A stretch of DNA of 64,000 nucleotides from Nocardia aurantia (GCF_009604425.1 NZ_WEGI01000013.1:278108-342107); one strand, 5' to 3'; shown: positions 26,801 through 38,021, numbered from the stretch's first letter. Notes: a model not told the origin generated them from the sequence alone. Translations and numbers: made by a program.

Positions 26801-29800
26801 CATCGCGGTGGTCCTGCGGCTGCGCGGCGTGCCGGACACCGCGGCCCTGGCCCGGGCCTGGGCCGATGTGGTGGCCCGGCACGACACCCTGCGCACGGTG
26901 TATCCCGAGGTGGACGGCATCGGATATCAGCGCGTCGGCGCCGGGGGAGTCGCCCTGGCGGACCTCGCCGGCGCGGACGCGATACCCGAATTTCTCGGCG
27001 CGCCTTTCGATGTCACCGCCGGCGTACCGATGCGGATCGGCCTCGCACCGGTCGGCGGCGCGGAGCATCTGCTCGCCCTGGTGATCCACCACATCGCCGC
27101 CGACGGTTTCTCGCTGAACCCGCTCGCCCGCGACCTGGCGGTCGCCTACGCGGCCCGGCACGCCGGCGGCCCGGCCGACCACCCGGAACTCGCCGTCCAA
27201 TACGCCGATTACGCGCACTGGCAGCGCGAACTGCTCGGTGACGAGGCCGATCCGGCGTCGCTCGCCGCGCGGCAACTCGGGTACTGGCGCCGGCGGTTGC
27301 ACGGAATGCCCGCCGACATCGGGCTGCCCACCGACCGGCCCAGGCCGGCCGCGCCGTCGCATCGCGTCGCGCACGTCGCGATCCCGATCGAGCCGCGCCT
27401 GCGCACGGCGCTGGACGGCATCGGGAACCGTTACGAGGCAACACCGTTCATGGTCACGCAGGCCGCGTTCGCGGCGCTGCTGGCCCGGTGGACCGGCAGC
27501 GCCGACATCGTGATCGGCACCGCGGTCGCGGGCCGCGGCCGCCGCGAGGTGGACGACCTCGTCGGCATGTTCGTCAACACCCTGGTGCTGCGCACCCGCG
27601 TCGATGCCGCCGAATCCTTCGCGGCGCTGGTGGATCGGGTCCGCGCCGAGGCGCTCGAGGCCTTCGCCCACGCCGACATACCGTTCGAACGACTGGTGGA
27701 AGCGCTGGACCCGCCGCGATCGGCGGGGCGGCATCCGCTCGTGCAGGTGCTGCTGGTGTTCCAGAACCTCGCGCCGATCACGCTCGAACTGCCCGGCCTG
27801 ACGGTGTCCGAGACCGGCCTGGAGGTCGCGTCCGGGCAGTTCGACCTGCAACTCACCGTCACCGGCGCCGATCTTCGATTGAGTTATGCCACCGATCTTT
27901 TCGACGAGGGGACGATCACCGCGCTGGCGACCCGCTTCGTCCGGCTGGTCGAGGCGGTGACCGCGGATCCGGCCCGGCCGGTCGGCGATGCGGCCCTGCT
28001 GGACGTGGCCGAGCACGCCGCGCTGATCGCCGCGGGCATCGCGGCACGGCACGAGGTGTTCCCCCCGGAACTGGTCCCGGACGAGTTCGAGGCGCAGGCG
28101 GCGAGCACTCCCGATCGGATCGCGGTCCGCTGCGCTACGGGCGACGATCATGCCGATCTGAGTTACGCCGAACTCGACGGCAGGTCCAATCGGCTGGCGC
28201 GCCTGCTGGTCTCGCTCGGTGTCGGCCCCGAAACCCTGGTGCTGCCACGGGTCGGCCGGGGTCCGGAGCTGGTCGTCACCGTGTACGCGATTCTCAAAGC
28301 CGGTGCCGCGGTAGTGCTGCCGAGCGCCGCCGATGCGCACCTCGCGGCGGCGCGGGTGGTGACCCGCGAGGCCGGACCCGGGTCCGACATCGGACTCGCG
28401 GCGCACGACCTCTCCCGGTTCTCGGCGGAACCGCTCGGCGACACCGATCGGACGGCCGCACTGCGTCCGGGTCATCCCGCGCTGGTGGTGCAGGCCGAGC
28501 CGGCCACCGGTGAGCAGCGGGCCACCGTGCTGACCCACGCGGCACTGGTCGACCATCTGTCGTTGTCGCAACGCGAATTCGAGCTCGGCGCGACGGATGT
28601 CCATCTGCCGCATCCGGACTCGTTCTGCGGACTGCTGGCGGTACCGCGGGTGGGCGGCACGATCGTGCTGACCGGCGATTCGAACCCGTGGTCCGACACC
28701 GCCGCGCTGGCGCGCCTGATCACGGAACACGAAGTCTCCGTGCTGGATCTGCCGTCCGGATACACCGGCGCGATACCGGACGACGACCGCGGCACGTCGC
28801 TGCGGCGGGTGATCCGCACCGGCCTGCCGGCCACGGGTGCCGTCCGCGGCGAACCGCCGGTCGACGCGTTCTACCCGCGGCCCGAGGCGCCGGCGGCCCT
28901 GACCCACCGGCTCGCGGCAAGCGACAGCGGCGCGCTGGGCCGCCCCACGGCCAACAGCCGGGCCTACCTCCTCGATGCCCGATTGCATCCGGTCCTGCCC
29001 GGCGCGGTGGGGGAGCTGTACCTGGCCGGTGGCCGCCTGGCGCGCGGCTATCACGACCGCCCCGGTGCCACGGCCGCGCGGTTCCTGCCCGATCCGTTCG
29101 ATCCGTCCGGTGCCCGCATGTTCCGGACCGGGATCCGGGCGCGATGGCAGAACAGTGGCGGCACAACGATTCTCGCCGAGCCGCCCGCGATCGACCGGAT
29201 CGGCGGCGATCCCACCGGGCGGGTCGTCGAATACGCCGCGCCGGGAACGGGTTTCGAGCGCGACATCGCCGAGGTGTACCGGGAGGTGCTCGGCCGGGAC
29301 CGGGTCGGCGCGTCCGACGATTTCTTCGCCCTGGGCGGAAACTCGCTGGTGGCCACTCGTGTCGCCGCGCGTCTCGCCGATCGGCTGAGCCGTCGGGTCG
29401 CGGTCCGGCACCTGTTCGACACCCCCGTGGTACGCGATCTGGCCGCGGCGCTGGCCGGCGGCGCCGATGCCGCCGGCGACGACGCACCGGTGCCGATTTC
29501 CGAACGGCCGGAGCGGATTCCGCTGTCTCCGGTGCAGCAGGCGATGTGGCTGGTGAACCGGCTGGATCCGGCGTCGCCCGCGCACAACATCCCGGTCGCG
29601 GTCCGGATCCTCGGTGAACTCGACCACGACGCGATGCGGATCGCCTTCCGGGATGTCGCCACCCGGCACGAACCGCTGCGCACCCGGTACCCCGCCGACA
29701 CCGGCGGCGCGCCGTATCAGGTGGTGCCGCAACCTGATTCGGTCTCGCCACGGTTCGACGTGGACATCGAGTCGCCGGTGCCGCAACGGCTGGCCGCCTT

Positions 29801-32800
29801 CATCTCCACCGGCTTCGACGTGACCGCCGAGGCCCCGGTCCGTGCGCTGCTGCTGCGGGAATCGGCGGACACCCATGTCCTGGTCGTGGTGCTGCATCAC
29901 ATCGCCGCGGACGGGCTGTCGATGAATCCGCTGCTGCGCGATCTGATCACGGCCTACGTCGCCCGCCGCGCGGGCACCGCACCGGCGTGGGCGCCGTTGC
30001 CGATCCAGTACGCCGACTACGCGCTGTGGCAGCACCGCCGCCTCGCCGAGACCGCCGACGAGCACCTGGGCTACTGGCGTGAGGCGCTGCGCGACCTGCC
30101 CGACGATCCGGCCCTGCCCACCACCCACCCCCGGCCGGCGATCGCCTCCAAGCGCGGGGCGACGGTCCGCGCCCGCCTCGGCGACGGCATCGGCGTCCGG
30201 CTGGCCCGGACGGCCGCACGGCACAACGCGACCGAGTTCATGGTGCTGCACGCCGCCCTGGCCGTACTGCTGGCCCGGCTGTCCGGCACCGACGATGTCG
30301 TGATCGGGACGCCGGTCGCCGGGCGCGGTGCGGCCGTACTCGACGACCTGGTCGGCATGTTCGTGAACACCGTCGCGCTGCGCACCCGGCCCGCCGCGGA
30401 CCGCGATTTCGCCGCGCTGCTCGCCGAGACCCGCGAGGTGGATCTGGCCGCCTTCGAACACGCGGCGCTCCCGTTCGAACGGCTCGTCGACGATCTCGGG
30501 GTGCCGCGCACCCGGGCCCGGCATCCGCTGTTCACGGTGACGCTGAGTAACCTGACCGCACAACGGGTTTCACCCACCCACGCGGTTCCCGGCCTGGTCC
30601 TGGAGCCGGTCGCGTTCGACGAGCCGGTGGCCCGGTTCGATCTGCAGTTCACCGTCGGCGGCGAGATCGACGACGAGGGGTACCTGCCGATCGAAGTGAA
30701 CTACGCCACCGATCTGTTCGACGAATCCGCCGCGGCCGACCTGCTGCGCCGGTTCGGCCGGATCCTCGGCGCGGTGACCACCGATGCGGACCGGCCGATC
30801 GGCACGATCGACATCCTGGGCCCCGCCGAGCGGGCCCGGCTGCTGCGCCCGCACGCCCCCCGGCCGGTTCCGGGATTCACCCTCGCCGATCTGATGGCCG
30901 CGGCGGTCGCGCCCGATCCGGACGCCGTCGCGATCGTCTGCGGCGGCCGGGAACTCGGCTACCGCGCCGTCGACGAACAGTCCAACCGGCTGGCCCGGCT
31001 GCTGCTCGAATCCGGTGTCGGCGCGGAGGATTTCGTCGCCATCGCGATCCCGCGCAGCGCGGAATGGCTGCTGGCGGTGTGGGCGGTCGCCAAGACCGGC
31101 GCCGCCTTCGTGCCGGTCGACCCGGCCTATCCCGCCGACCGGATCCGCCACATGCTCACCGATTCCGGCGCCACGATCGGCCTGACCCTGGACCGGCACC
31201 GTGCCGGGCTGCCCGGCGACGCCGCCTGGCTCGCCCTGGACTCCGCCGCGACGGCGACCCGCCTGCACGGCATCCCCGGCGGCGCGCTCGAACCCGCCGA
31301 ACGGCCGCGGCCGGTGCGGATCACCAACCCCGCGTGGATGATCTACACCTCCGGCTCCACCGGCGTACCGAAGGGTGTGGTCGCCACCCATGCCGGCCTC
31401 GCGGGAGTGGCCGTGGCGCAACGGGAACGCTATGCCGTGACCGCCGGCGCCCGGGTATTGCACGTGGCCTCACCGAGTTTCGACGCCGCCATGCTGGAAC
31501 TGCTGCTGGCGCTCGCCGCCGGCGCGACCCTGGTGGTCGCGCCCGCCGGGGTGTACGGCGGCGCCGAACTGACCGAGCTGATGCGCGCCGAGCGGATCAC
31601 CCACACCTTCCTCACCCCGGCGGTACTGCGGACCCTCGACCCGGAGCGGCTACCCGACCTGCGGCAGCTGACCGTCGGCGGCGAGAGCTACGGTCCCGAT
31701 CTGGTGCGGCGGTGGGGGGCCGACCGGAACTTCCACAACACCTACGGACCCACCGAGACGACCGTCATCACCCACATCGGACCGGCACTGCAACCGGGCG
31801 ATCCGGTCCTGCTGGGTACGCCGATCCACGGCATGTCGGCGCTCGTGCTGGACGCCCGGCTGCAACCGGTGCCCCCGGGTGTGACCGGGGAACTGTACCT
31901 GCGGGGACCGGGTCTGGCCCGTGGCTACCATGCCCGGCCGGGCCTGACCGCCGGGCGGTTCGTGGCCGATCCGTACGGGCCGGCGGGCGAACGGCTCTAC
32001 CGCACCGGCGATCTGGTGCGCTGGGCCGCCGGTCCGGCCGGTCCGGTCCCGGAATACGTCGGGCGCGGCGATCAGCAGGTGAAGGTGCGCGGGCTGCGCA
32101 TCGAACTCGGCGAGATCGACGCCGCCCTCACCGGGCACGCGTCGGTCGGCTTCGCGGTGACCGTGGGCCACACCGACTCGACCGGGGTCGTTCGGCTGGT
32201 CTCGTATGTCGTCGCGGCACCGAACCGTTCGGTGGTTCCGGCGGATCTGCTCGCCCACGCCGCCCGGTCGCTGCCCGCCTACATGGTGCCCGCCGCGGTG
32301 ACCGTGCTGGACCGGGTCCCGCTGACCCCGGTCGGCAAGCTGGACCGGAAGGCGTTGCCGGAACCGGTCTTCCGCTCGGCGGACTTCCGGCCGCCGGTCA
32401 CGCCGGCCGAACGCGCGGTGGCCGAGACGATCTCGGCCCTGCTGGGCCTCGACGGCGCCCGGCTCGGCCTCGACGACGATTTCTTCGTCCTGGGCGGTAA
32501 TTCGCTGACCGCGACCCAGCTGGCGACGCGCCTGAGCGCACGGCTGTCGGCGACCGTCGGGGTCCGCACCGTCTTCGAACACCCCACGGTGGCGACGCTG
32601 GCGGCCGCCGCGCTCGCGGCAGCGGATTCGGCGGGTTCCGGATCGTCCCGGCCCGTGCTCACCGCGCGGCCCGATGCGGGCCCGATCCCGCTGTCACCGG
32701 CGCAGCAGCGCATGTGGTTCCTCAACCGCTTCGACCGCCAGTCCACCGCCTACAACATCCCGCTCACCGTGCGACTGAGCGGAGAACTGGATCCGGCGGC

Positions 32801-35800
32801 CCTGCGGGCCGCGGTCGCGGCCGTGATCGCCCGGCACGAGACGCTGCGCACGCGGTATCCGCTGTCGGAATCCGGTCCGGTGCAAGTGATCCTGCCGCCG
32901 GACGCGGCACCGGCCCCCGTCCTCGCCACCGTCGACGTGTCCGCCGCGCACCTGACCCTCGCGATCGGCGATTTCCTCGGCGACGGATTCGACGTGACCC
33001 GATCGGTTCCCGTGCGCGCCAGACTGTTCCGCGTATCGGCGACCGAACACGTACTGGTGGTGGTGATCCACCACATCGCGGTCGACGGCTCGTCCCTGGT
33101 GCCGCTGGCCCGTGATCTCGCCGCCGCGTATGTCGCGCACCGGCTCGGCTCGGCGCCGCAGTGGCCGCCGCTGCCGGTCCGATACGCCGACTACAGCCGC
33201 TGGCAGCGCGAACTGCTCGGCGCCGAGGACGATCCGGAATCGGTGTTGTCGCGGCAAGTGCGGTTCTGGACCGAGACGTTGGCGGGCCTGCCCGACCAGC
33301 TCGTGCTGCCCGCCGATCGGCCACGGCCACCGATCGCCGACACTCGCGGCGGCCATGTCGATTTCACCATCGACCCCGCGCTGCACGCCCGGCTGACCGC
33401 GCTCGGCCGCGAGCACGGCGCCACCCTGTTCATGGTGGTGCAGGCCGTGTTCGCGGTGCTGCTGGCCCGGCTGTCCGGGACCTCCGACATCGCCGTGGGC
33501 ACCCCGGTCGCCGGCCGCGGCGACAGCGACCTGGACGACGTGGTGGGCATGTTCGTGAACACCCTCGTCCTGCGCACGACCGTCGACCCGGCGGCCGATT
33601 TCCCGGCGCTGCTGGATCGGGTGCGGCGCGCCGACGTGGCGGCCTTCGAGCACGCGGAGCTGCCGTTCGACCGGCTGGTGGAAACCCTGCGGCCGGAACG
33701 GTCCACCGCTCGCCATCCGCTGTTCCAGGTCGGTTACTCGTTCCACAACCAGGCCGAGGCGGATTTCGCGCTGCCCGGCCTGACCATCACCACCGTCGAC
33801 GTGGAAACCGAGGTGTCGCAATTCGATCTGCACCTGGTGGTGACGGATCGCTACGACGGCGCGGGCGAGCCGCTGGGCGCGGCCGCCACGTTCACCTATG
33901 CCGCGGCGCTGTTCGACGAGTCGACCGTCGCCGGATTCGCGGGCCGGCTGCACCGGCTGCTGGCCGCCGTCTGCGCGAATCCCCGGACGCCCGTGGGTGA
34001 TCTGCCGCTGCTCGACCGCGCCGAGGTGCGGCGCCTGCGGGAATGGCACGCCACCGGACCGGTGTCGGCGCCGGACACGCTCGTCGCCGCGTTCGACGCG
34101 CGCGCCGCCCGCACGCCCGATGCCGTCGCGATCGTCGCCGACGGTGCGGCGGTTCGCTACGGCGAGTTCGCCGCTCGCGTCCATCGGCTGGCCCGGGCCC
34201 TGATCGGGCACGGCGTCGGGCCGGAGACGCCGGTGGCGCTCGCACTGCCGCGCGGCATCGATCTGCTGGTCGCGCTGTACGCGGTGCCGACCGCGGGCGG
34301 ATACTACATCCCGCTGGATCCGGCGCATCCCGCCGAGCGAACGGCCGCCGTACTCGCCGCCGCCGCACCGCGTCTGATCCTCACCTCGCGAACCGCGCCG
34401 ATGGCCCTGCCCGCGAATCGGGCGGCGGTACTGGACATCTCGACTATCGATCCCGCAATCCCGGACGGCCCGGTCACCGATGCGGAACGGGTCCGCCCGC
34501 TGCGTCCGGGACACCCGGCGTACGCGATCTTCACCTCCGGATCGACCGGCACGCCGAAGGGCGTAGCGGTCCCGCACGCCGCGGTGGCACATCAGATCGA
34601 CTGGCTGCAAAGCGAATACGGCCTGCGCGCGGACGACGCGGTGCTGTGGCACACCTCGGCCGCCTTCGATCTGTCGGTGTGGGAGATCTGGTGGGCGCTG
34701 CGAGCCGGCGCCCGGATCGTGCTCGCCCCAACGGATCTCGGGACCGATCCGGCCGCACTGCTCCGGCTGCTGGAGTCGGCCGAGGCGACCACGCTGACCC
34801 TGGTGCCCTCCCTGCTGGCGATGCTGACCGAGGGCACCGGCGACCGGCTGCCGCGATCACTACGGCGGCTGCTGGTGATCGGCGAGGCGTTGCCCGCCGG
34901 CACCGCCGAGCGGGCCCGCGCCCGCACCACGGCCCGGCTGGACAACCTGTACGGGCCGACCGAGGCGGCGGTCTCGGTGACCCGCTACCGCATCGGAACC
35001 GGCGAGCGGCGGCCGGTCGTCCCGATCGGCACGCCGGAACCCGGTGTGCGCGCCCACGTACTCGACGATCGCCTGCACCCGGTCCCGATCGGCGTGGTCG
35101 GCGAGCTCTATCTCGGCGGCGTGCAGCTGGCGCGCGGTTACCTCGGCCGGCCCGATCTCACGGCCGAGCGATTCATCGCCGACCCGTTCGACCGGCCCGG
35201 CGAACGGCTCTATCGCACCGGCGATTTGGTGTACCGCACCGTCACCGGCGATCTCGGCTACGTCGAACGCCGGGACTTCCAGGTCAAGATCCGTGGTCAC
35301 CGCATCGAACTCGCCGAGATCGAGCACGCGCTGCGGGCCCGGCCGGCGGTGACCGACGCGGTCGTCACGGCCCCGCGGGGCACGATGCTGGTCGGCTATC
35401 TGACCGCCACCGACCCGATCGATCCGGCCGGACTGCGTGCCGCACTGGCCGCGACGCTGCCCGGCTACATGGTGCCGCAGGTGCTGATACAGCTGGAGTC
35501 GTTGCCCCGCAACGTCAACGGCAAGGTGGACCGCGCGGCCCTGCCCGCGCCGCAGCCGCCGCGACGGGAATTCCGCGCTCCGGTCACGGATCTCGAACTG
35601 ACCGTGTGTGTCGCGTTCGCCGAGGCACTGGACGTCGAGCGAATCGGGCTGGACGACAGCTTCTTCGAACTGGGCGGTAACTCGCTGCTGGCGACCCGGC
35701 TGGCCGCGCGCCTGACCGAGCTGCTGGGCGAACAGATCCCGGTGCCGTGGCTGTTCGCCGCGCCCACGCCCGACGGGCTCGCCGGGCAGCTGACCCGATG

Positions 35801-36653
35801 GCGCGACGAGCGCGGCCGGGTCGGCACCGGCGCCGCGTTCGATGTGCTGCTGCCGCTGCGGCCGATCACCGCGCGCGGTGTGATCGCGGGCCGGGAGCCG
35901 CTGTTCTGCGTACACCCGGTGAGCGGTGTCGCCTGGTCCTTCGCGGGTCTGGCCGCACATCTCGAATCGGACCGGCCGCTGTACGGATTGCAGTCGCCCG
36001 CGCTGGATCCCGCGTCGTCGATGCCGGATTCCGTCGAGGAGTGGGCGGAGCGCTACGTCCGGGAGATCCGCGCGGTGCAACCGGAGGGCCCGTATCACCT
36101 GCTCGGCTGGTCGCTCGGTGGCGTGCTCGCCCATGCGATGGCGGTGCGGCTACAGGCCGAGGGACAGTCGGTGGCCCTGCTGGGCGTCCTGGACAGCACG
36201 CTCGGCGCCGCCGGGGAACCGGCCGCGCTGCCGCTCGGCGAACTGCTCGGCGGATTGCTCGGCGACGCCGACGATCCCGGCCCGGACCCGGAACAGGACA
36301 CGGATGTCACGGATCTGGCCGAACACCTCGCCGCCCTGCCGGAACCGTTCGCATCGCTGGGCGCCGGGCGACTCACGCGGCTGGTCGGCGCGGCGACCGA
36401 GTCGCTGCGCCTGCTCGGCGACTACCGCCCGCGCCCCTTCAAGGGCACGCTGCTGTATTTCACCGCCGCCCTGGACGATCCGACCGGCGCCAGCGGCGCG
36501 GCCGGCTGGGCCGAGGCCGTCGACGGGGTCGTGCGCAACCACGCGGTGCAGGCGACGCACTGGCGGATGACCGCCGACGCGGCCCTCGCCCGCATCGGCC
36601 GGGTCGTCACGGCCCACCTGGAGCGCCGGGAGAACCGTTCCGGCCAGGACTGA
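11817..36653 (+). CDS. Giant eight-module NRPS with terminal thioesterase
   Basis: This 8278-residue synthetase starts at an ATG overlapping the previous stop, behind GGAAGGAAA. It opens with a ~110-residue degenerate A-like segment, then an A-PCP pair whose C domain is on the previous protein, then seven C-A-PCP modules and a type I thioesterase. PCP serines lie near residues 669, 1729, 2783, 3849, 4915, 5843, 6896 and 7956. The thioesterase has GWSLGG (Ser ~8099) and a late His (ATHW). All seven C domains keep HHxxxDG. By-eye A codes, in order: DVWHFSLVDK (Ser), DVWDFILVSK, DPLIIGTVAK, DVWEHGAISK, DVWHFSLVDK (Ser), an unreadable dead domain, DALFTGTVIK and DLWTLILVSK. The non-serine codes are unassigned. 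No E or methyltransferase domain is seen, and no MbtH gene is nearby. The likely role is the final part of a serine-rich peptide assembly line that releases a linear or cyclic product. Confidence 0.97.
28060..29270 (+). other. Degenerate, probably inactive adenylation domain inside the NRPS (module 6)
   Basis: The frame is intact, but the A-domain core motifs are missing. Where the other modules have the phosphate-binding loop TSGSTGxPKG, this one has QAEPATGEQRA. The NLYGPTE motif is replaced by AFYPRPEAP. YRTGDL has become FRTGIR, losing the ribose-binding Asp. The C-terminal subdomain with the catalytic lysine (NGKLDR) is absent: from the Phe of FRTGI (base 29121) to the PCP serine (29343) is 74 residues, compared with 163 in the preceding module. 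The N-terminal A1/A2-like part and the flanking C and PCP domains are well preserved. I infer a module that is skipped or has its carrier loaded in trans. Confidence 0.9.
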
Positions 36654-36660
36654 TTCACCC

Positions 36661-36679
36661 GCCGGGCAGCGCACCCGGC
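36661..36679 (+). terminator. Small GC hairpin just after the NRPS stop
   Basis: GCCGGG and CCCGGC are perfect 6-bp arms around a 7-base loop, starting 8 bases after the NRPS stop. No T-tract follows. It could be a weak terminator or attenuator between the NRPS and the small ORFs, or chance in GC-rich DNA. Confidence 0.3.
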
Positions 36680-36766
36680 ATCCGAACTCGGGGCCGTCTC
36701 GTGCCCCGCACGGCAGCCCGGTGGACCTCACCGCGGCCCGCCGCATCCCGAGAAGGAGAAGGAAAT

Positions 36767-36841
36767 ATGACCGCAGCCGACATCATCTCGATCATCACCG
36801 CGCTGCTCGCGACCGGTTCGAGCATCAAGTACACCCCGTAA
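36767..36841 (+). CDS. 24-residue hydrophobic peptide downstream of the NRPS
   Basis: This very short gene starts at an ATG with an excellent Shine-Dalgarno sequence (AGAAGGAGAAGG at 36751-36762), 113 bases after the NRPS stop. The peptide begins MTAADIISIITALL, so it is almost wholly hydrophobic, and ends ATGSSIKYTP. It has no cleavable signal peptide or cysteine. The C-terminal part (S-I-I-T-A-L then L-A-T-G-S-S-I) matches the next small ORF (S-V-L-T-A-L then I-A-T-G-S-S-I), so the two look like paralogues. I do not recognise the family. Possible roles are a short membrane-active peptide, a mycomembrane peptide of the PorA/PorH kind (tandem, tiny, without signal sequence in Corynebacterium), or a partner of the NRPS product. 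The paired structure and ribosome binding site make it likely to be translated. Confidence 0.6.
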   Translation: MTAADIISIITALLATGSSIKYTP

Positions 36842-36888
36842 ACCCCACCCACTCCGACCAATTCGACGACAGCAAAGGACAACGAATC

Positions 36889-37029
36889 ATGACCGGTAGC
36901 GCCGAAGCCCTCGCCTCCGCCTTCTCCAGCATCTTCACCGGTAGTGCCACCGGAAGTGCCGGATTCTCCTCGGTCCTCACGGCACTCGCGAACGTCATCG
37001 CCACGGGATCCTCGATAGGGATCGGCTGA
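36889..37029 (+). CDS. 46-residue Ser/Ala/Gly-rich peptide, paralogue of the preceding small ORF
   Basis: This second short gene lies 47 bases after the first, with AAAGGA at 36874-36879 before its ATG. The peptide starts MTGSAEALASAFSSIF, is rich in Ser, Ala, Gly and Thr, and ends VIATGSSIGIG. It shares the S-h-h-T-A-L...h-A-T-G-S-S-I segment with the 24-residue peptide. There is no charged region, no signal peptidase site and no cysteine. It is followed by a strong inverted repeat (37073-37118), so the two small genes probably end a transcript. Size, tandem arrangement and lack of a signal sequence resemble corynebacterial PorH/PorA peptides, but I see no sequence match to those, so the function is unknown. 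Confidence 0.65.
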   Translation: MTGSAEALASAFSSIFTGSATGSAGFSSVLTALANVIATGSSIGIG

Positions 37030-37072
37030 GCCTGCGGGCCTGCGGAATTCGCGGCCCGACCCCGCGCATTCG

Positions 37073-37118
37073 CACCGCGACGTGCCTGCCACGATTGCGT
37101 ACCCGGCACGTCGCGGTG
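37073..37118 (+). terminator. Perfect 14-bp inverted repeat after the small peptide genes
   Basis: CACCGCGACGTGCC (37073-37086) and GGCACGTCGCGGTG (37105-37118) are exact reverse complements around an 18-base loop. It lies 44 bases after the second small ORF and before the next promoter. There is no T-tract, as is usual for actinobacterial hairpin terminators. Confidence 0.7.
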
Positions 37119-37134
37119 CTCCCCGGGCTCCCTT

Positions 37135-37151
37135 ATCGTCAGGCTGACGAT
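37135..37151 (+). promoter_or_regulatory. Palindromic operator candidate of the NUDIX regulator
   Basis: ATCGTCAGGCTGACGAT is a perfect palindrome with 8-base arms and one central base. It ends directly before a TACAAT -10-like element and 13 bases before the ATG of the NrtR-like gene. NrtR family proteins bind palindromes in front of their targets, so autoregulation is the simplest reading. Confidence 0.65.
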
Positions 37152-37157
37152 TACAAT
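37152..37157 (+). promoter_or_regulatory. -10 element TACAAT, probably giving a leaderless transcript
   Basis: TACAAT ends 7 bases before the ATG at 37165, and no Shine-Dalgarno sequence lies between. In actinobacteria this spacing fits transcription starting at or next to the start codon. The adjoining palindrome would cover the spacer. Confidence 0.5.
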
Positions 37158-37164
37158 CGCGGCC

Positions 37165-37875
37165 ATGGGCAATGCTTTTCGCCTGAACGCCGCGGTGTCG
37201 GTCGAGCTGGTGGTACTGACACTCGGTACACGTACCATCCCGAACGATACTCTCTGCGCGCTGCTCGTCCAGCGGCTGTATGCCCCGTTCCGGGGCCGAT
37301 GGGCGCTGCCCGGCGGCTTCGTGGAGCCCGACGAGAGCCTTTCCGGGGCCGCGGTCCGGGCACTTCGCGAGGAGACCAACATCCGGGCCGACCGGATCCA
37401 CCTGGAACAACTGGCCACTTACGGTGAGCCGGGTCGTGATTCGCGCGGGCGGGTGATCGGCGTGGCCTATCTGGCCCTGATCCCGAATCTGCCGGCGCCG
37501 TCGGCCGGGTCCGAGGTCAGTGCGGCGGCGATCTGGTCCGTCGAGCAGGTGCTCGCGGACCGGGGCCGGCTGGCGTTCGACCATCACCGCATCCTCACCG
37601 ACGGGGTGGAGCGGGCCCGCGCCAAACTGGAGTACTCGCCGCTGGCGACCGCGTTCTGCGGCCGCGAATTCACCGTCGCCGACCTGCGCCGGGTGTACGA
37701 GGTGGTGTGGGGCACCGATATCGACCCGCGCAACTTCCACCGCAAGGTGACCACCACCCCCGGTTTCGTGGAGGCCACCGGCCGCTCCACCAGCCGCGAC
37801 GGTGGTCGCCCGGCCCGGCTGTACCGCGCCGGCCCGGCCCGCGCGCTGCACCCGCCGATGATGCGGCCCTCCTGA
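37165..37875 (+). CDS. NUDIX-domain transcriptional regulator (NrtR-like)
   Basis: This 236-residue protein has an N-terminal NUDIX fold (about 1-145) and a C-terminal winged-helix region (about 150-215, EFTVADLRRVYEVVWG then RNFHRKV), the layout of NrtR regulators of NAD and ADP-ribose metabolism. The NUDIX box is degenerate: after GFVEPDES the expected REL-x-EE-x-G reads R-A-L-R-E-E-T-N, losing one metal-ligand Glu and the Gly. It may therefore sense ADP-ribose-like ligands without hydrolysing them. The ATG is chosen because it follows a -10-like TACAAT and a palindrome, which also suggests leaderless, autorepressed expression. The neighbours do not include NAD genes, so the regulon is unknown. 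Confidence 0.85.
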   Translation: MGNAFRLNAAVSVELVVLTLGTRTIPNDTLCALLVQRLYAPFRGRWALPGGFVEPDESLSGAAVRALREETNIRADRIHLEQLATYGEPGRDSRGRVIGVAYLALIPNLPAPSAGSEVSAAAIWSVEQVLADRGRLAFDHHRILTDGVERARAKLEYSPLATAFCGREFTVADLRRVYEVVWGTDIDPRNFHRKVTTTPGFVEATGRSTSRDGGRPARLYRAGPARALHPPMMRPS

Positions 37876-37995
37876 CCGGCCGTATCGCAGACTCCGCCGG
37901 TCCGCGTTCCGGCCTCGCCGATGTTCCGGCCCGATCGTGCCGGGAGCGAGTCCCGAACGACCCGGTGCGTATCCGAGATGACCCGGCGCAGCGCC

Positions 37996-38021
37996 GTGAT
38001 CGGCGGCGATCACCGTGATCG
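37996..38021 (+). promoter_or_regulatory. Alternating GTGATCG/CGATCAC repeats before the glycosyltransferase gene
   Basis: GTGATCG (37996-38002), CGATCAC (38007-38013) and GTGATCG (38015-38021) form two mutually exclusive hairpins, or a doubled operator, in the 260-bp gap before the glycosyltransferase gene. Apart from an A/T-rich CATATT stretch near 38044 that could be a -10, I see nothing else in this gap. Confidence 0.4.
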
